A stretch of DNA of 64,000 nt, from assembly GCA_942492905.1 (NCBI GenBank), contig OW818657.1:1984001-2048000 (forward strand), written 5' to 3'. Below are positions 34,783-44,110 of this stretch, piece after piece. A program made the position numbers and the translations under genes. Numbering within the stretch: the stretch's first letter is position 1; each line of letters begins with the position of its first letter. This DNA comes from CAIZWU01 sp942492905. Lineage in GTDB: Bacteria; Verrucomicrobiota; Verrucomicrobiia; Verrucomicrobiales; V1-33. A model generated the notes under the pieces. It made no database searches, was not told where the DNA came from, and worked only from the letters and a program-made list of their open reading frames with translations.

Positions 34783-35736
34783 TTACTTCAAGGGGATGCT
34801 CCACAGATGATTCCCGGAGGTGATGAAGAGCGTTTTTCCGTCAGGACCGCCCAAGGCACAGTTGCAGGCCTCGTCGGGAGCGGTCGGGATGAAATCGAGC
34901 AGGCGTCCGGAAGAGGAGAGGATGTAGCAGCCGGCTTTGAATTCCGTGGTCTCGTAGGGATTGGCCTGGTTCACCCCGGCGGCCACATAGAGGCGCCCGG
35001 CGGAATCCATCTTGATGCCGTCGGGACCGCGGCTGTTCTTCCAGTCGAAGATCACCTTGCGGCTGGCCGGTTCGATGGTTCCATCGGCATTCAGGTTGAA
35101 GCGGACGAGGCGGCGGGATCCGCCGTGGGTGTTGTTATTGTTGTCGGCGATATAAAGATGCCGGTCGCCGGGGCTCACCAGAATGCCATTGGGACGTTCG
35201 ATGCCGGGAACCTCCAGGCGGGTGATTTTCCCGGGGGCATCAATCCGGTAGACTCCTTCGACCAGCTGGCCGCCGGCGTCCGTGATTTCCATGCCGGTGC
35301 GGGGACCGTAGCGGGGATCGGTGAAATAGACGCGGCCTTTTGAATCCATGGTGAGGTCATTCGGGGTATTGAACCGCCGGCCTTCGAACCGGTCGGCAAG
35401 CACGGTGATGGTGCCATCCTTTTCGGTGCGCGTCACCCGGCGGGCTCCGGACTCACAGGCAATCAGCCGTCCTTGGGGGTCAAAGAGAAGGCCATTCGCT
35501 GAATGAGCCAGACCAGGGCTCCGGAAGACTCTCGTCTGGCCGTCAGGATCCAGCCGGTTGATCTGCCGGCCATCCGTGAAATACAGGCAACCTTCCTTCC
35601 AGGCCGGTCCTTCTCCGGCCCCAATCCGTCCATGGTCCCTGGCTTTGGCTCCTTTGACCACAGGAGAGGTGAGAGCTCCGCAGGAGGTGAACAGGAACGG
35701 AAGCGCCAGCAGGGTGAAGTATTTTACAAGGACCAT
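34783..35736 (-). CDS. SMP-30/gluconolactonase-type lipoprotein
   Basis: Protein of 317 residues started at MVLVKYFTLLALPFLFTSC; this gives a lipoprotein signal with lipobox LFTSC, which an upstream Met would only lengthen. Propeller motifs of the SMP-30/gluconolaconase family are EGPAWKEGCLYFTD, GLLFDPQGRLIACE, FNTPNDLTMDSKGRVYFTDPRYGP and RPNGILVSPGDRHLYIADNN. It should hydrolyse sugar lactones or related esters, metal-dependent, at the periplasmic face of a membrane. Neighbours kdgK and gntK fit aldonate use. Confidence 0.85.
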   Translation of the reverse strand: MVLVKYFTLLALPFLFTSCGALTSPVVKGAKARDHGRIGAGEGPAWKEGCLYFTDGRQINRLDPDGQTRVFRSPGLAHSANGLLFDPQGRLIACESGARRVTRTEKDGTITVLADRFEGRRFNTPNDLTMDSKGRVYFTDPRYGPRTGMEITDAGGQLVEGVYRIDAPGKITRLEVPGIERPNGILVSPGDRHLYIADNNNNTHGGSRRLVRFNLNADGTIEPASRKVIFDWKNSRGPDGIKMDSAGRLYVAAGVNQANPYETTEFKAGCYILSSSGRLLDFIPTAPDEACNCALGGPDGKTLFITSGNHLWSIPLK

Positions 35737-35841
35737 GGATGGAGCCGAATCTGCGGCATTCCCGGCCCTCAAGGCAACTCCTTTGTCTGGCGGAGTTCCG
35801 CAGGGCTGCTGCAGTAAGTTGCCGGCGGTGGTGTTGACCGC

Positions 35842-37320
35842 TCAGGTGCCGCAGAAGGTCTGATAGGCGCAGGCTTCCGGAGCCGGGGGTGTCTGATAAT
35901 CGGGATAATCCGCAGTGTAATCAAAGGGCTTCGCCAGCACGCCCAGCAACCGCTGGAGAGCGCTGAAATCCTGATGTTCCACGGCGGCGGCGAGGGCTTC
36001 CTCTACCTTGTGATTGCGCGGGATGAAGGCTGGGTTGTGGGCATGCATCAGTTGCCGGGATTCCTCAGTGGACTGGGGCTGCCGGCTCCGCCGGGCGGTC
36101 CAGCGCTGGTGCCACGAGGAGAAATCCGCCTGCCCCGACACGCCTTCAGGAGGGGAAGTGCCGGTGCTCAAATCGCGGAAGGTGTTCGTGAAATCCGCCT
36201 GATGGTCCTGCATCCATTTCAGGAGGTCCTCAATCAGGACCGTGTCGTCCGCTTCTTCCGTGAAGAGGCCCAGCTTTTTCCTCATGCCGGAGAGGCGGTG
36301 AAGTTCATAACGGGCCTCGAAGGACTGGATCGCGGCATTGGCCAAGTCTATGGCCTGGGCTTCGTCGTCATGCAGCAGGGGCAGTAGGGTTTCCGCGAGG
36401 CGGGCGAGATCCCATTGGGCCATCAGCGGCTGGTTGCCATAGGCGTAGCGGCCTTGATGGTCGATGGAACTGAAAACCGTGGCCGGGTCGTAATGGTCCA
36501 TGAAGGCGCAGGGACCATAGTCGATGGTTTCACCGGAAAGCGCCATGTTATCGGTGTTCATCACACCATGGATGAAACCCACCTGCATCCACTGGGCGAT
36601 CAGGGAAGCCTGCCGTCCGATGACGGCTTCGAGGAATTTTAGATAGGGGTTTTCTGCCTTTGCGAGATCCGGATAGTGGCGTTGGATGGTGTAATCGGCG
36701 AGGGCCCGCAGGGCGGCGGGATCGCCCTGGGAGGCGGCCCATTCAAAGGTGCCTACGCGGATGTGACTGGCGGCAACTCTGGTCAGGACGGCTCCGTCGA
36801 GCCGTTGCCGGCGGAGGACGGGTTCCCCGGTCAGGGCTACCGCGAGACTGCGCGTGGTGGGGATTCCGAGGGCATGCATGGCTTCGCTGGTGAGGTATTC
36901 CCGCAGCATCGGGCCCAGGGCGGCCCGGCCATCCCCTCCACGGGAAAAAGGAGTCAGGCCGGCGCCCTTGAGCTGGATGTCGAAGCGTTCCCCCTCGGGC
37001 GTGATTTGTTCCCCCAGCAGGATGGCCCGGCCATCACCGAGCGTGGTGAAATGACCAAACTGATGTCCGGCGTAGGCCTGGGCGATAGGATCGGCTCCTT
37101 CCGGCAGCACATTGCCGACGAAAAGAGCGGCGCTTCCGGGCTGCGCCAGGGTCTCCGGGTTCAATCCGAGGGACGAAGCCAGCGGGGTATTGAGGACTAC
37201 CAGGTGCGGCGCTCTGACGGCCCCGGGTTGGGTCTGCGCATGAAAGAGCGGCGGCAGCGCGGCATAGGAATGCTCCAGGTGCCAACCGGCGCCGGTTGAG
37301 GAAATAAAAGAATCAGGCAT
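35842..37320 (-). CDS. selO: Protein adenylyltransferase SelO
   Basis: Protein of 492 residues started at MPDSFISSTGAGWH; the in-frame extension to 37365 is 15 residues. SelO/YdiU blocks are YAGHQFGHFTTLGDGRAILLGE, GAGLTPFSRGGDGRAALGPMLREYL, IPTTRSLAV and HGVMNTDNMALSGETIDYGPCAFMD. SelO is a pseudokinase-fold enzyme that transfers AMP to Ser/Thr/Tyr of partner proteins. The C-terminus (AYQTFCGT) ends in a Cys near the end; selenocysteine is known there in some eukaryotes, whereas bacterial proteins usually have Cys. Stands alone between a lactonase and an M60 peptidase. Confidence 0.94.
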   Translation of the reverse strand: MPDSFISSTGAGWHLEHSYAALPPLFHAQTQPGAVRAPHLVVLNTPLASSLGLNPETLAQPGSAALFVGNVLPEGADPIAQAYAGHQFGHFTTLGDGRAILLGEQITPEGERFDIQLKGAGLTPFSRGGDGRAALGPMLREYLTSEAMHALGIPTTRSLAVALTGEPVLRRQRLDGAVLTRVAASHIRVGTFEWAASQGDPAALRALADYTIQRHYPDLAKAENPYLKFLEAVIGRQASLIAQWMQVGFIHGVMNTDNMALSGETIDYGPCAFMDHYDPATVFSSIDHQGRYAYGNQPLMAQWDLARLAETLLPLLHDDEAQAIDLANAAIQSFEARYELHRLSGMRKKLGLFTEEADDTVLIEDLLKWMQDHQADFTNTFRDLSTGTSPPEGVSGQADFSSWHQRWTARRSRQPQSTEESRQLMHAHNPAFIPRNHKVEEALAAAVEHQDFSALQRLLGVLAKPFDYTADYPDYQTPPAPEACAYQTFCGT

Positions 37321-37389
37321 GGGGAAGTCTGCTTCAGACTGCGCCCGGTGCTGGAGGAACACCATGGGGATCAGCGTCCTCGGATGCGA

Positions 37390-39648
37390 TCACCGAGGCC
37401 AGTCCTCCGGCATCCAGCGGGGCAGGCTGGCCACTTCACCGGCCGCCGCAGGGGAGATGGGAAGGCCCCAGGCTTGGAAGAAGGGAGCGAGGTTTTTGCC
37501 GGTGGCTTTGGAAAAGCGGATCATGAATTGCTCGTGTTTGGCATCATCGGTCTGCGGCCTTTCGGCGCTGGAGAGATTTTGGTACTCGGCGAAGACCTTG
37601 CGGAAGGTTTCCCAGCCGAACCCCTGCTGGAGCTGCACATAGATGATCAGGGAGAGGAAGGCGTCGCTCTTCCAGTGTTCGAAGGTGCCTCCCGCAGCGA
37701 GATGTTTTCGCACAGACTGGCGGATCTCTTCCTTGGAAAAACCTTCGCGGGCTTTTTCGACAGGAATGCCGCAGACTTTGTCGAACACATAAAGTGTGAA
37801 GATGTTGCAGGTCACCTCCCCGGTGCCGTCCGGGGTCCAGTCGCCCTGCTGGTGGTTGTGGCCCAGTTCGTGGAAGTGGCCCCATGAGCCGCGCCGCATG
37901 GCATTGAGATCACTGACCATGGGCACCACATCAAGATAGGTCATGATTGGATAGCCGCTGTGCATGTAGCCGGCGCTGATCTCCACGTCGGCGACGATGC
38001 GTTCGGGGCGTTTCCGGTCTTCCTCCGTGGAGGCCAGCCAGTCTTCCGCGGCCACGATCTGATTCCAGAATTCCATTAATTCCGTGGGATTCCGGAGTTG
38101 GCGGATGGAGTCCGAAGGGACGGTCAGGATCACGCCGGGGCAGGCGAGTTCCGCCCACGGGCCGGGGGCCTGGCGGATCGTTTTCCATTCGTCGTCGGTT
38201 GTTTTGCCGAGGACAAAAAGCGGCGCTTCCACCGCTCCGGCGAGGGTGAATTCGAGCAGGCCCTTTTGTTTGTCAGGCACTTCAAGGTAGACCAGGCCGC
38301 CGAAGGCATTGGCGAGGGTGGTGCTGGCGGCGGCGACCGGAGTGCTGCGGCAGACATCGGGGGACCGGGGCCATTTTTCCTTGTGCCAGAGGCTGTCGTT
38401 GTGGCTGCCGATGCGCAATTTGTAGCCCTCCTTGGTCACGGAAACGGGGCTGGTGAGGGTGATCAGCTGGCCGGGCGCGGCGTAGAGGCCGAGGCTGTGC
38501 CAGCCGGGGACGGCGGTGTCGAGGCTGAGCTTTTTGGTGATCCGCGGCGCGTTGGCGGGGACTTTGCCAGGAAAATCAGCGGCGCCGGGATGGGCTGGGG
38601 TTTTGTCAGGAGGCAGGCTGTGGAGATGCTCCACCTCCATGGTGAACAGGAGCCGTGCCAGCGAATCCTTCGGGCCGAGCGGACGTTTCGGGGTGGGGTA
38701 GGCGGCATTGGAACCGGATGCTTTTTTGAGCGCCTCCAGTTTGCTGCGGAAGAGGGGATCGGCCGGTGGGACGGACCGGACAGCCAGGCCCAGGGTGGCG
38801 GAAATCTGCGCCTGTTTGTCCGCGTCGGTTTTGGCGGGTTTTTCCAGCAGGGCCGCGAGGGCGTGGCTGGCATCGGCGAAGGCGAGGTCGCTGCCGGCGC
38901 GGAAACCATCTTTGCTGGTCTTGTCAGGAGTGCTGTTATTGAAGACCAGGCCCATCGGAGCGAGCAATTGATTGCCGGCGAAGTCGACGGCGAGCGATTT
39001 CCCCTTGGCTCCGGACTCCCAGCCCCAGCCGGTGGCGGCGATGATGAGGCCACCGCCGGATTTGACATAGCGGGTGAGGTCGTCCAGGCCGCCCTCGCGG
39101 CCGCTGCTGAGATCATGGGCATCGCAGCAGAGGACATCGGCTCCGGCAATGCGCCGCTGCCAGCCGTCACCGCTGACGGATTCGGTCTGGAAGCCCTTTT
39201 CCTTCAGCCAGGCGGCGAGGCCTTCCTGTTTCAGCACGGCGATGCGGAGTTTTTGCTTCACCTTCCCTTCGGCGGAGGTGGCGGTCCAGCGGGCGGCATT
39301 GAGCAACAGGGTGCCGGTATCCTTTTCCGCCAAAGCACCGAAATATCCGTTATGCCCGAAAGCGACCACCCGGCCTTTTTCAAACCGGGTGGCGGCCACC
39401 ACCGGCCCGAGGGCCTTGCCGTCCTTGCCGCCGATCACCGCGAAGGCGGCGGGCCCGAAGGCGGTGACTCCGCCCGGCGCTCCGGGGGCGGCGATTTCCT
39501 GCACGCCCTCGAGGAGGGCGGTGCGGTCCGCCGCGACGTGATCCACTGCCGCCTGGCGGGAAATGAGCTGGGCGGGGACGGAGGGCAGAGGCATCAGGAG
39601 CCCGGCCAGACTGAGGGCCAGGCAGGGGAAAAATCGGATCAGGCGCAT
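37390..39648 (-). CDS. Exported M60-family metallopeptidase
   Basis: Protein of 752 residues started at MRLIRFFPCLALSLAG (signal peptide, then PSVPAQ). The N-terminal third (about 30-270) is like ThuA/GATase-type alpha/beta domains (VVAFGHNGYFG, GGGLIIAATGWGWE). The middle contains a beta-rich region (370-480). The C-terminal peptidase has the zinc motif HELGH (593-597) with Glu611 in GTGEVTCNIFTLY, the HExxH(8,28)E pattern of M60/enhancin-like peptidases that cut mucin-type glycoproteins. The host-glycoprotein role is inferred from family only. Converges on selO, 70 bases away. Confidence 0.88.
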   Translation of the reverse strand: MRLIRFFPCLALSLAGLLMPLPSVPAQLISRQAAVDHVAADRTALLEGVQEIAAPGAPGGVTAFGPAAFAVIGGKDGKALGPVVAATRFEKGRVVAFGHNGYFGALAEKDTGTLLLNAARWTATSAEGKVKQKLRIAVLKQEGLAAWLKEKGFQTESVSGDGWQRRIAGADVLCCDAHDLSSGREGGLDDLTRYVKSGGGLIIAATGWGWESGAKGKSLAVDFAGNQLLAPMGLVFNNSTPDKTSKDGFRAGSDLAFADASHALAALLEKPAKTDADKQAQISATLGLAVRSVPPADPLFRSKLEALKKASGSNAAYPTPKRPLGPKDSLARLLFTMEVEHLHSLPPDKTPAHPGAADFPGKVPANAPRITKKLSLDTAVPGWHSLGLYAAPGQLITLTSPVSVTKEGYKLRIGSHNDSLWHKEKWPRSPDVCRSTPVAAASTTLANAFGGLVYLEVPDKQKGLLEFTLAGAVEAPLFVLGKTTDDEWKTIRQAPGPWAELACPGVILTVPSDSIRQLRNPTELMEFWNQIVAAEDWLASTEEDRKRPERIVADVEISAGYMHSGYPIMTYLDVVPMVSDLNAMRRGSWGHFHELGHNHQQGDWTPDGTGEVTCNIFTLYVFDKVCGIPVEKAREGFSKEEIRQSVRKHLAAGGTFEHWKSDAFLSLIIYVQLQQGFGWETFRKVFAEYQNLSSAERPQTDDAKHEQFMIRFSKATGKNLAPFFQAWGLPISPAAAGEVASLPRWMPEDWPR

Positions 39649-39919
39649 GGGCGCGACTAAAGAGCAGCCCATGGGAAAGTCCAGGCGTCCCCGCCCGGGA
39701 GATCCCGGGGATTCCCCGATGTTGAGGGGAAAACGCCGTTTGAGCAGAAGCCGATGGGTTAAAAGTATGGGTAGAGAGAGATGACCGGGCAGCGGGCGGC
39801 CAGTCGGAGGGTGTGGGGCGACTCTTGCACAGGCGGGCAGGGTGTGCTTTGTGGACGGCCCGCGGCGTTCCGGGACCGGGTTTCCACTGGTCCGCGCCCT
39901 GATTTCCCGACCATTCCCC
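39649..39919. other. Divergent intergenic region between the M60 peptidase and leuB
   Basis: A 271-base spacer between outward-facing genes. It contains an A-rich segment near 39730-39780. No clear -35/-10 pair, terminator, RNA gene or repeat was recognised on either strand. Confidence 0.4.
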
Positions 39920-41029
39920 ATGACGACTTCTGCTCCCCTCAAAATTGCTGTACTCGCCGGCGACGGTATCGGCCCCGAAGTGATGACCACCGCGCTCGAA
40001 GTGCTCGAAGCCGCTGGAGCCAAACACGGCCTGACCTTCAGTTTTGACCACCAATTGGTCGGCGGGGCGGCGATTGATGGTGCCGGCAAGGCTCTGCCGG
40101 AGGCCACCGTGGCGGCCTGCGAGGCGGCGGATGCCATTCTGTTTGGTTCCGTGGGCGGGCCCAAATGGGAAAAACTCCCGCCGAACGAACAACCGGAACG
40201 GGGGGCGCTGCTGCCACTGCGCAAACACTTCGGCCTTTTTGCCAACCTGCGGCCTTCGATTTGTTATCCGAGCCTGACGCACGCCTCGCCGGTGAAAAAT
40301 GAACTCATCGAAGGCGGATTTGATGTGCTGTGTGTCCGTGAATTGACGGGCGGCATTTATTTCGGCGCGCCGAAGTGGCGGAAGGAAGTGGACGGGGAGA
40401 TGACCGCCGTGGACACCATGGTCTATAAGAAGAGCGAAATTGAGCGGATCGCCCATGTCGCCTTCAAGGCAGCGCAGGGCCGCCGCCAGCATGTCACCAG
40501 CATCGACAAGGCGAACGTGCTCGAAAACGGCCTGCTCTGGCGGGCCACGGTGGAGGAAGTGGCCCAACAATATCCTGACGTGAAATTGTCCCACTTGTAT
40601 GTGGACAATGCCGCGATGCAGCTCATCAAGCAGCCAAAGAGTTTCGACACCGTTTTGGCGGAAAACCTGTTCGGTGACATCCTGAGTGATGAAATGGCGA
40701 TGATCGCGGGCAGTCTCGGAATGCTGGCCAGCGCCAGCCTCGGCCGTCAGCAGGAGGGAGGGCTTTATTTTGGTTTATATGAACCCAGCGGTGGTTCGGC
40801 TCCGGACATCGCGGGCAAGGGCGTGGCGAATCCAATCGCCCAGATTCTGTCGGCCGCGTTGATGCTGCGGTTCTCGTTTGGTCAGGAAGCCGCCGCCGCC
40901 TCGATCGAGAAGGCGGTGCGTCAGGCCATTGACGACGGTTTCCGCACCCGGGACATCGGCAGCGAAGGCCCGGGCATTCAGCTCGTCGGTACGGCGGCGA
41001 TGGGAGCAGCCGTCCTCGCCCGCCTGTAA
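39920..41029 (+). CDS. leuB: 3-isopropylmalate dehydrogenase
   Basis: Protein of 369 residues started at MTTSAPLKIAVLAGDGIGPEV, the canonical LeuB start; an ATG at 39842 in frame would add 26 unrelated residues. Family blocks are GSVGGPKWEKLP, LLPLRKHFGLFANLRP, ELTGGIYFG, DKANVLENGLLWR, VDNAAMQLI, NLFGDILSDEMAMIAGSLG and GSAPDIAGKGVANPIAQI. It catalyses the oxidative decarboxylation of 3-isopropylmalate in leucine synthesis. No leuA, leuC or leuD is adjacent, so this is a lone leu gene. The downstream exported-protein gene starts 55 bases later. Confidence 0.96.
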   Translation: MTTSAPLKIAVLAGDGIGPEVMTTALEVLEAAGAKHGLTFSFDHQLVGGAAIDGAGKALPEATVAACEAADAILFGSVGGPKWEKLPPNEQPERGALLPLRKHFGLFANLRPSICYPSLTHASPVKNELIEGGFDVLCVRELTGGIYFGAPKWRKEVDGEMTAVDTMVYKKSEIERIAHVAFKAAQGRRQHVTSIDKANVLENGLLWRATVEEVAQQYPDVKLSHLYVDNAAMQLIKQPKSFDTVLAENLFGDILSDEMAMIAGSLGMLASASLGRQQEGGLYFGLYEPSGGSAPDIAGKGVANPIAQILSAALMLRFSFGQEAAAASIEKAVRQAIDDGFRTRDIGSEGPGIQLVGTAAMGAAVLARL

Positions 41030-41084
41030 AGCAGGGCAAGTTTTCTGTTTCCAGCCTTCTTTTTTCAGCGTTGGCTGAACTGTA

Positions 41085-42971
41085 ATGGTTTTTTCTTCCG
41101 GCCTACGAATCTGCAGCTTCCTGGCCTGCCTGCTAATCCTGGCGGGAGGCGTCCCCGTGCGGGCGGATGTGGTGGTTCCGCCGAATACGGTGCGGGTGCC
41201 TGTCGCCACTCCGGCACAAGCCGAAGCGGTGCGGGGATTTCCCATCGAAATCCGCCTCCAGGGCGTCACCGCCTCCCCCCGGGTGCTTCAGTTCATCCTG
41301 CGCCAGCCCCCCCGGCATGGGCGATTGGAGGGACCTCCAGTGCAGGCGGGCAAGGACGCTGCCGTCGTCCGCTACGTGGGCAACCCGGCGTCCAAGGCTG
41401 AAGCCGATACCTTCTCTTTCGCGGTAAAAGTCGAGGGGAGCGGGTCTTCTGAAGAAGCGCAGGTTACCATCCGCTTGACAGATCCGGTGGCCGTCCTGGA
41501 AGCGCCGGGCGGGGTGGATTTGGGCCGGATTCTGGCCACCGAGTCCGTCGAACAGGCGATTCAGATCGCAAACAAAGGCAATGCACCATTCAAAGCGGCG
41601 GTGCCACTGCCGGAGGGCTGGTCGTGGTTGCTTCCGGCAAACGGGGAGTTTGATTTACCGCCCGGAGAACAAATCGAAGCCAAGGTGATGGTGAGGGTAA
41701 AGGAAGCCGGGCCCATCGATCAAAAAGTCGTGCTGCGTCCCGGCAGTGTGGTGCGGTTTATCGGACAGGCGGTCGAACCTTTTCTGGGCTATCCCACCCT
41801 GCAGCGGCTGCAGTGGGACCGCAAGGCAGGCCACCGCTCCTCCAGGATGAACGTCAGAAACAACCGGCCGGAACCGCTGACGGTGCGGCTGAGCGGCCCC
41901 CCGGGCGTGGTGGTCCCGGAAAGTGTCACTGTCCCGGTCGCGGAATCAGCGGAGGTCATGATCGTATGCCCCGGGGAGGTCAGTCAAGTTCTGTCCGGCC
42001 GCATCCGGTTGGAAGCTCCGGGCTGGAGCCAAGAGGTAAGTTTTGAGGCTCCTGCAGCCCCGGCGGCGGTGGAGGTCACGGGAGCGTCCTCTGATGGAAC
42101 GGTGGATTTTGGAGTGCTGAAAATCAGCGAAGAAACCAAAGCTGAACGTCAAATCACCCTGCGCAACGTTGGTGGGATGCCCTCCTTGGTCCGCTGGGAC
42201 CGGCTGAGATATTTCCTGGTGGAGGGCATGGAGTCCGATACCGTGCTCGCACCCCAAGCCCGGCGGCAGTTCATCATCCGGCCACGTCCGGATCAGCCCG
42301 GCCGGCTCAAGGAGGATCTCACCCTGAATATGGCTGGAGGCGACTATACGCTCAAACTGCTCGCCGATATCGATCCCAAGACGGCTCAGGCGGCCCTGAT
42401 GAAAGGCCAAGTGCTGGAAGTGCGGCCTCCTGCTCCACCGGGCACTCCTGAAGTGAAGGGTCCAAGATCCGAGGAAGGCCGTCGCGCCCGGGTGCAGCTT
42501 CTGACCGCCGGGTTGCTGGAGGAGCCACCTAACATGGATAGGAGTCTGCCTACGGTGAACTCCATCCGGCCGTTGGAGATTGGGACGGATCGACTGGTTT
42601 TCGAATGGGATGCTCCATCACCAGGGGCTTGGACATATCAGGTTCGGGTCCGGCAATTGCGCAATCACGGCCCCGGTCAGGCTCCGATCCCCGAGTATGA
42701 TCAAATGGACAACGTCAAGGTGACCAGCACGGCCACCGGGGGTGGCCGGGCGGAGGTCACCAAATTACGAGCCCAGGCGCGGTGGTCGTGCCGCATTATT
42801 GGCATCCGCAGCGATGGGGTATCCACCAAGCCCGGGGAGGAAATGACTTTTCTGACGGCCCCCGTGCCGGATTCCCGATGGGGCTGGCGGGTGATGGGAA
42901 TTTTGGGTGCGCTGGTTCTGGCCCTGTATGTCAGGCAGAAATGGCGGGAGGATATAAAATGGAAGGATTAG
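41085..42971 (+). CDS. Exported single-pass membrane protein with immunoglobulin-like ASH domains
   Basis: Protein of 628 residues with a signal peptide (1-27, cleavage near VRAD) and a C-terminal transmembrane helix (about 600-617) followed by a short basic tail. Two ASH/DUF1573-like segments appear, VDLGRILATESVEQAIQIANKGNAPF and VDFGVLKISEETKAERQITLRNVGG. A fibronectin-like repeat follows near 510-590 (WDAPSPGAWTYQVRV). No catalytic motif. It belongs to the envelope and probably binds another protein (inference). Its last 13 bases overlap the start of hemW. Confidence 0.75.
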   Translation: MVFSSGLRICSFLACLLILAGGVPVRADVVVPPNTVRVPVATPAQAEAVRGFPIEIRLQGVTASPRVLQFILRQPPRHGRLEGPPVQAGKDAAVVRYVGNPASKAEADTFSFAVKVEGSGSSEEAQVTIRLTDPVAVLEAPGGVDLGRILATESVEQAIQIANKGNAPFKAAVPLPEGWSWLLPANGEFDLPPGEQIEAKVMVRVKEAGPIDQKVVLRPGSVVRFIGQAVEPFLGYPTLQRLQWDRKAGHRSSRMNVRNNRPEPLTVRLSGPPGVVVPESVTVPVAESAEVMIVCPGEVSQVLSGRIRLEAPGWSQEVSFEAPAAPAAVEVTGASSDGTVDFGVLKISEETKAERQITLRNVGGMPSLVRWDRLRYFLVEGMESDTVLAPQARRQFIIRPRPDQPGRLKEDLTLNMAGGDYTLKLLADIDPKTAQAALMKGQVLEVRPPAPPGTPEVKGPRSEEGRRARVQLLTAGLLEEPPNMDRSLPTVNSIRPLEIGTDRLVFEWDAPSPGAWTYQVRVRQLRNHGPGQAPIPEYDQMDNVKVTSTATGGGRAEVTKLRAQARWSCRIIGIRSDGVSTKPGEEMTFLTAPVPDSRWGWRVMGILGALVLALYVRQKWREDIKWKD

Positions 42972-44104
42972 GCCAACCGGTCAGTGGGGCAGTGCGGCGG
43001 CTTTATGTTCATGTGCCATACTGCCATAAAATCTGCCCTTATTGTGCCTTCTACAAACATTTGCCGTCTGAAGGTGGACTGGCTACCTACGCCGACGCCT
43101 TGCTCGCCGAGGCCCGGCAATTGAAATCGGGGCCGGTGCCCTTGGACCTGGAAACCGTCTATTTTGGTGGCGGCACCCCTACTTTGTTGAGCACCGGAGT
43201 GCTGGCGAAAATGCTGCCGGAGCTGGCCCGGACCTTGGATTTCCAAGGTGTTGGGGAGTGGACGATGGAAGTCAACCCGCGGACCATCACGGCGGAAAAG
43301 GCCGATGTGATGCTTCAGGCCGGGGTCAGCCGCGTCAGCCTCGGGGTGCAGGCGTGGGACGTGCCGACTTTGGCCACCTTGGGCCGCGACCACGCTCCGG
43401 AAGAAGCAGCAGATGCCTTCCATCTGCTGCGGACGGCCGGATTTCCGGTGGTGAATATTGACCTCATGTTCTCTGTGCCCGGCCAAACGGTCGATCGCTG
43501 GGAGGACACCCTTGATCGCACCATCGCGCTGCAACCGGATCACGTCTCAGCCTACAATCTCACCTATGAAGAAGATACGGAGTTCTTCCATCGTTGTGAA
43601 ACCGGCGAGTATGCCGTGGAGGAGGACCGGGACGAGCGGTGTTTTGCGGCCGCCATCGCCCGGCTCAACGCGGGTGGTTTCCAGCATTACGAAATCTCCA
43701 ATTACAGCCGGCCGGGAATGGAATCTCGCCATAACCAGGGATACTGGGCCGGGGACGATTACGCCGGCCTTGGCCCCGGGGCCGTTTCCACCATCCACGG
43801 CCGACGCTGGAAGAATATCGAAAACACCACCCTCTGGCAACAGGGGGTGAGGTCAGGTGCGGCTCTGCGGACTGAACACGAGGAGATCACGCCGGACAAA
43901 TGGCTTTGTGAACGGCTCGCGCTCAGCCTGCGGACCACTCAGGGACTGCCTTTGGCTTGGTTGGGTTCCGCCACCGATGCCATCGATCGACTGCGGGCGG
44001 AAGGCTTGGTGGAAACCGATTTGGATCGGCTGAGATTGACCTATCGGGGCCGGTTTGTCGCGGATGGCGTGGCAGCCCATCTCTGGGAAGCCTTGGATGC
44101 CTGA
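42959..44104 (+). CDS. hemW: HemW-like radical SAM protein
   Basis: Protein of 381 residues started at MEGLGQPVSG, preceded by GGGAGGAT; an ATG at 42782 lies inside the preceding gene. It has the radical-SAM cysteines CHKICPYC (Cys22, Cys26, Cys29), GGGTPTLL, HNQGYW and the C-terminal region typical of HemW. HemW was long annotated as oxygen-independent coproporphyrinogen oxidase and is now thought to be a heme chaperone. Starts inside the 3' end of the preceding gene, so it is likely translationally coupled to it. Converges on kamA. Confidence 0.93.
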   Translation: MEGLGQPVSGAVRRLYVHVPYCHKICPYCAFYKHLPSEGGLATYADALLAEARQLKSGPVPLDLETVYFGGGTPTLLSTGVLAKMLPELARTLDFQGVGEWTMEVNPRTITAEKADVMLQAGVSRVSLGVQAWDVPTLATLGRDHAPEEAADAFHLLRTAGFPVVNIDLMFSVPGQTVDRWEDTLDRTIALQPDHVSAYNLTYEEDTEFFHRCETGEYAVEEDRDERCFAAAIARLNAGGFQHYEISNYSRPGMESRHNQGYWAGDDYAGLGPGAVSTIHGRRWKNIENTTLWQQGVRSGAALRTEHEEITPDKWLCERLALSLRTTQGLPLAWLGSATDAIDRLRAEGLVETDLDRLRLTYRGRFVADGVAAHLWEALDA

Positions 44105-44110
44105 GGGGGA

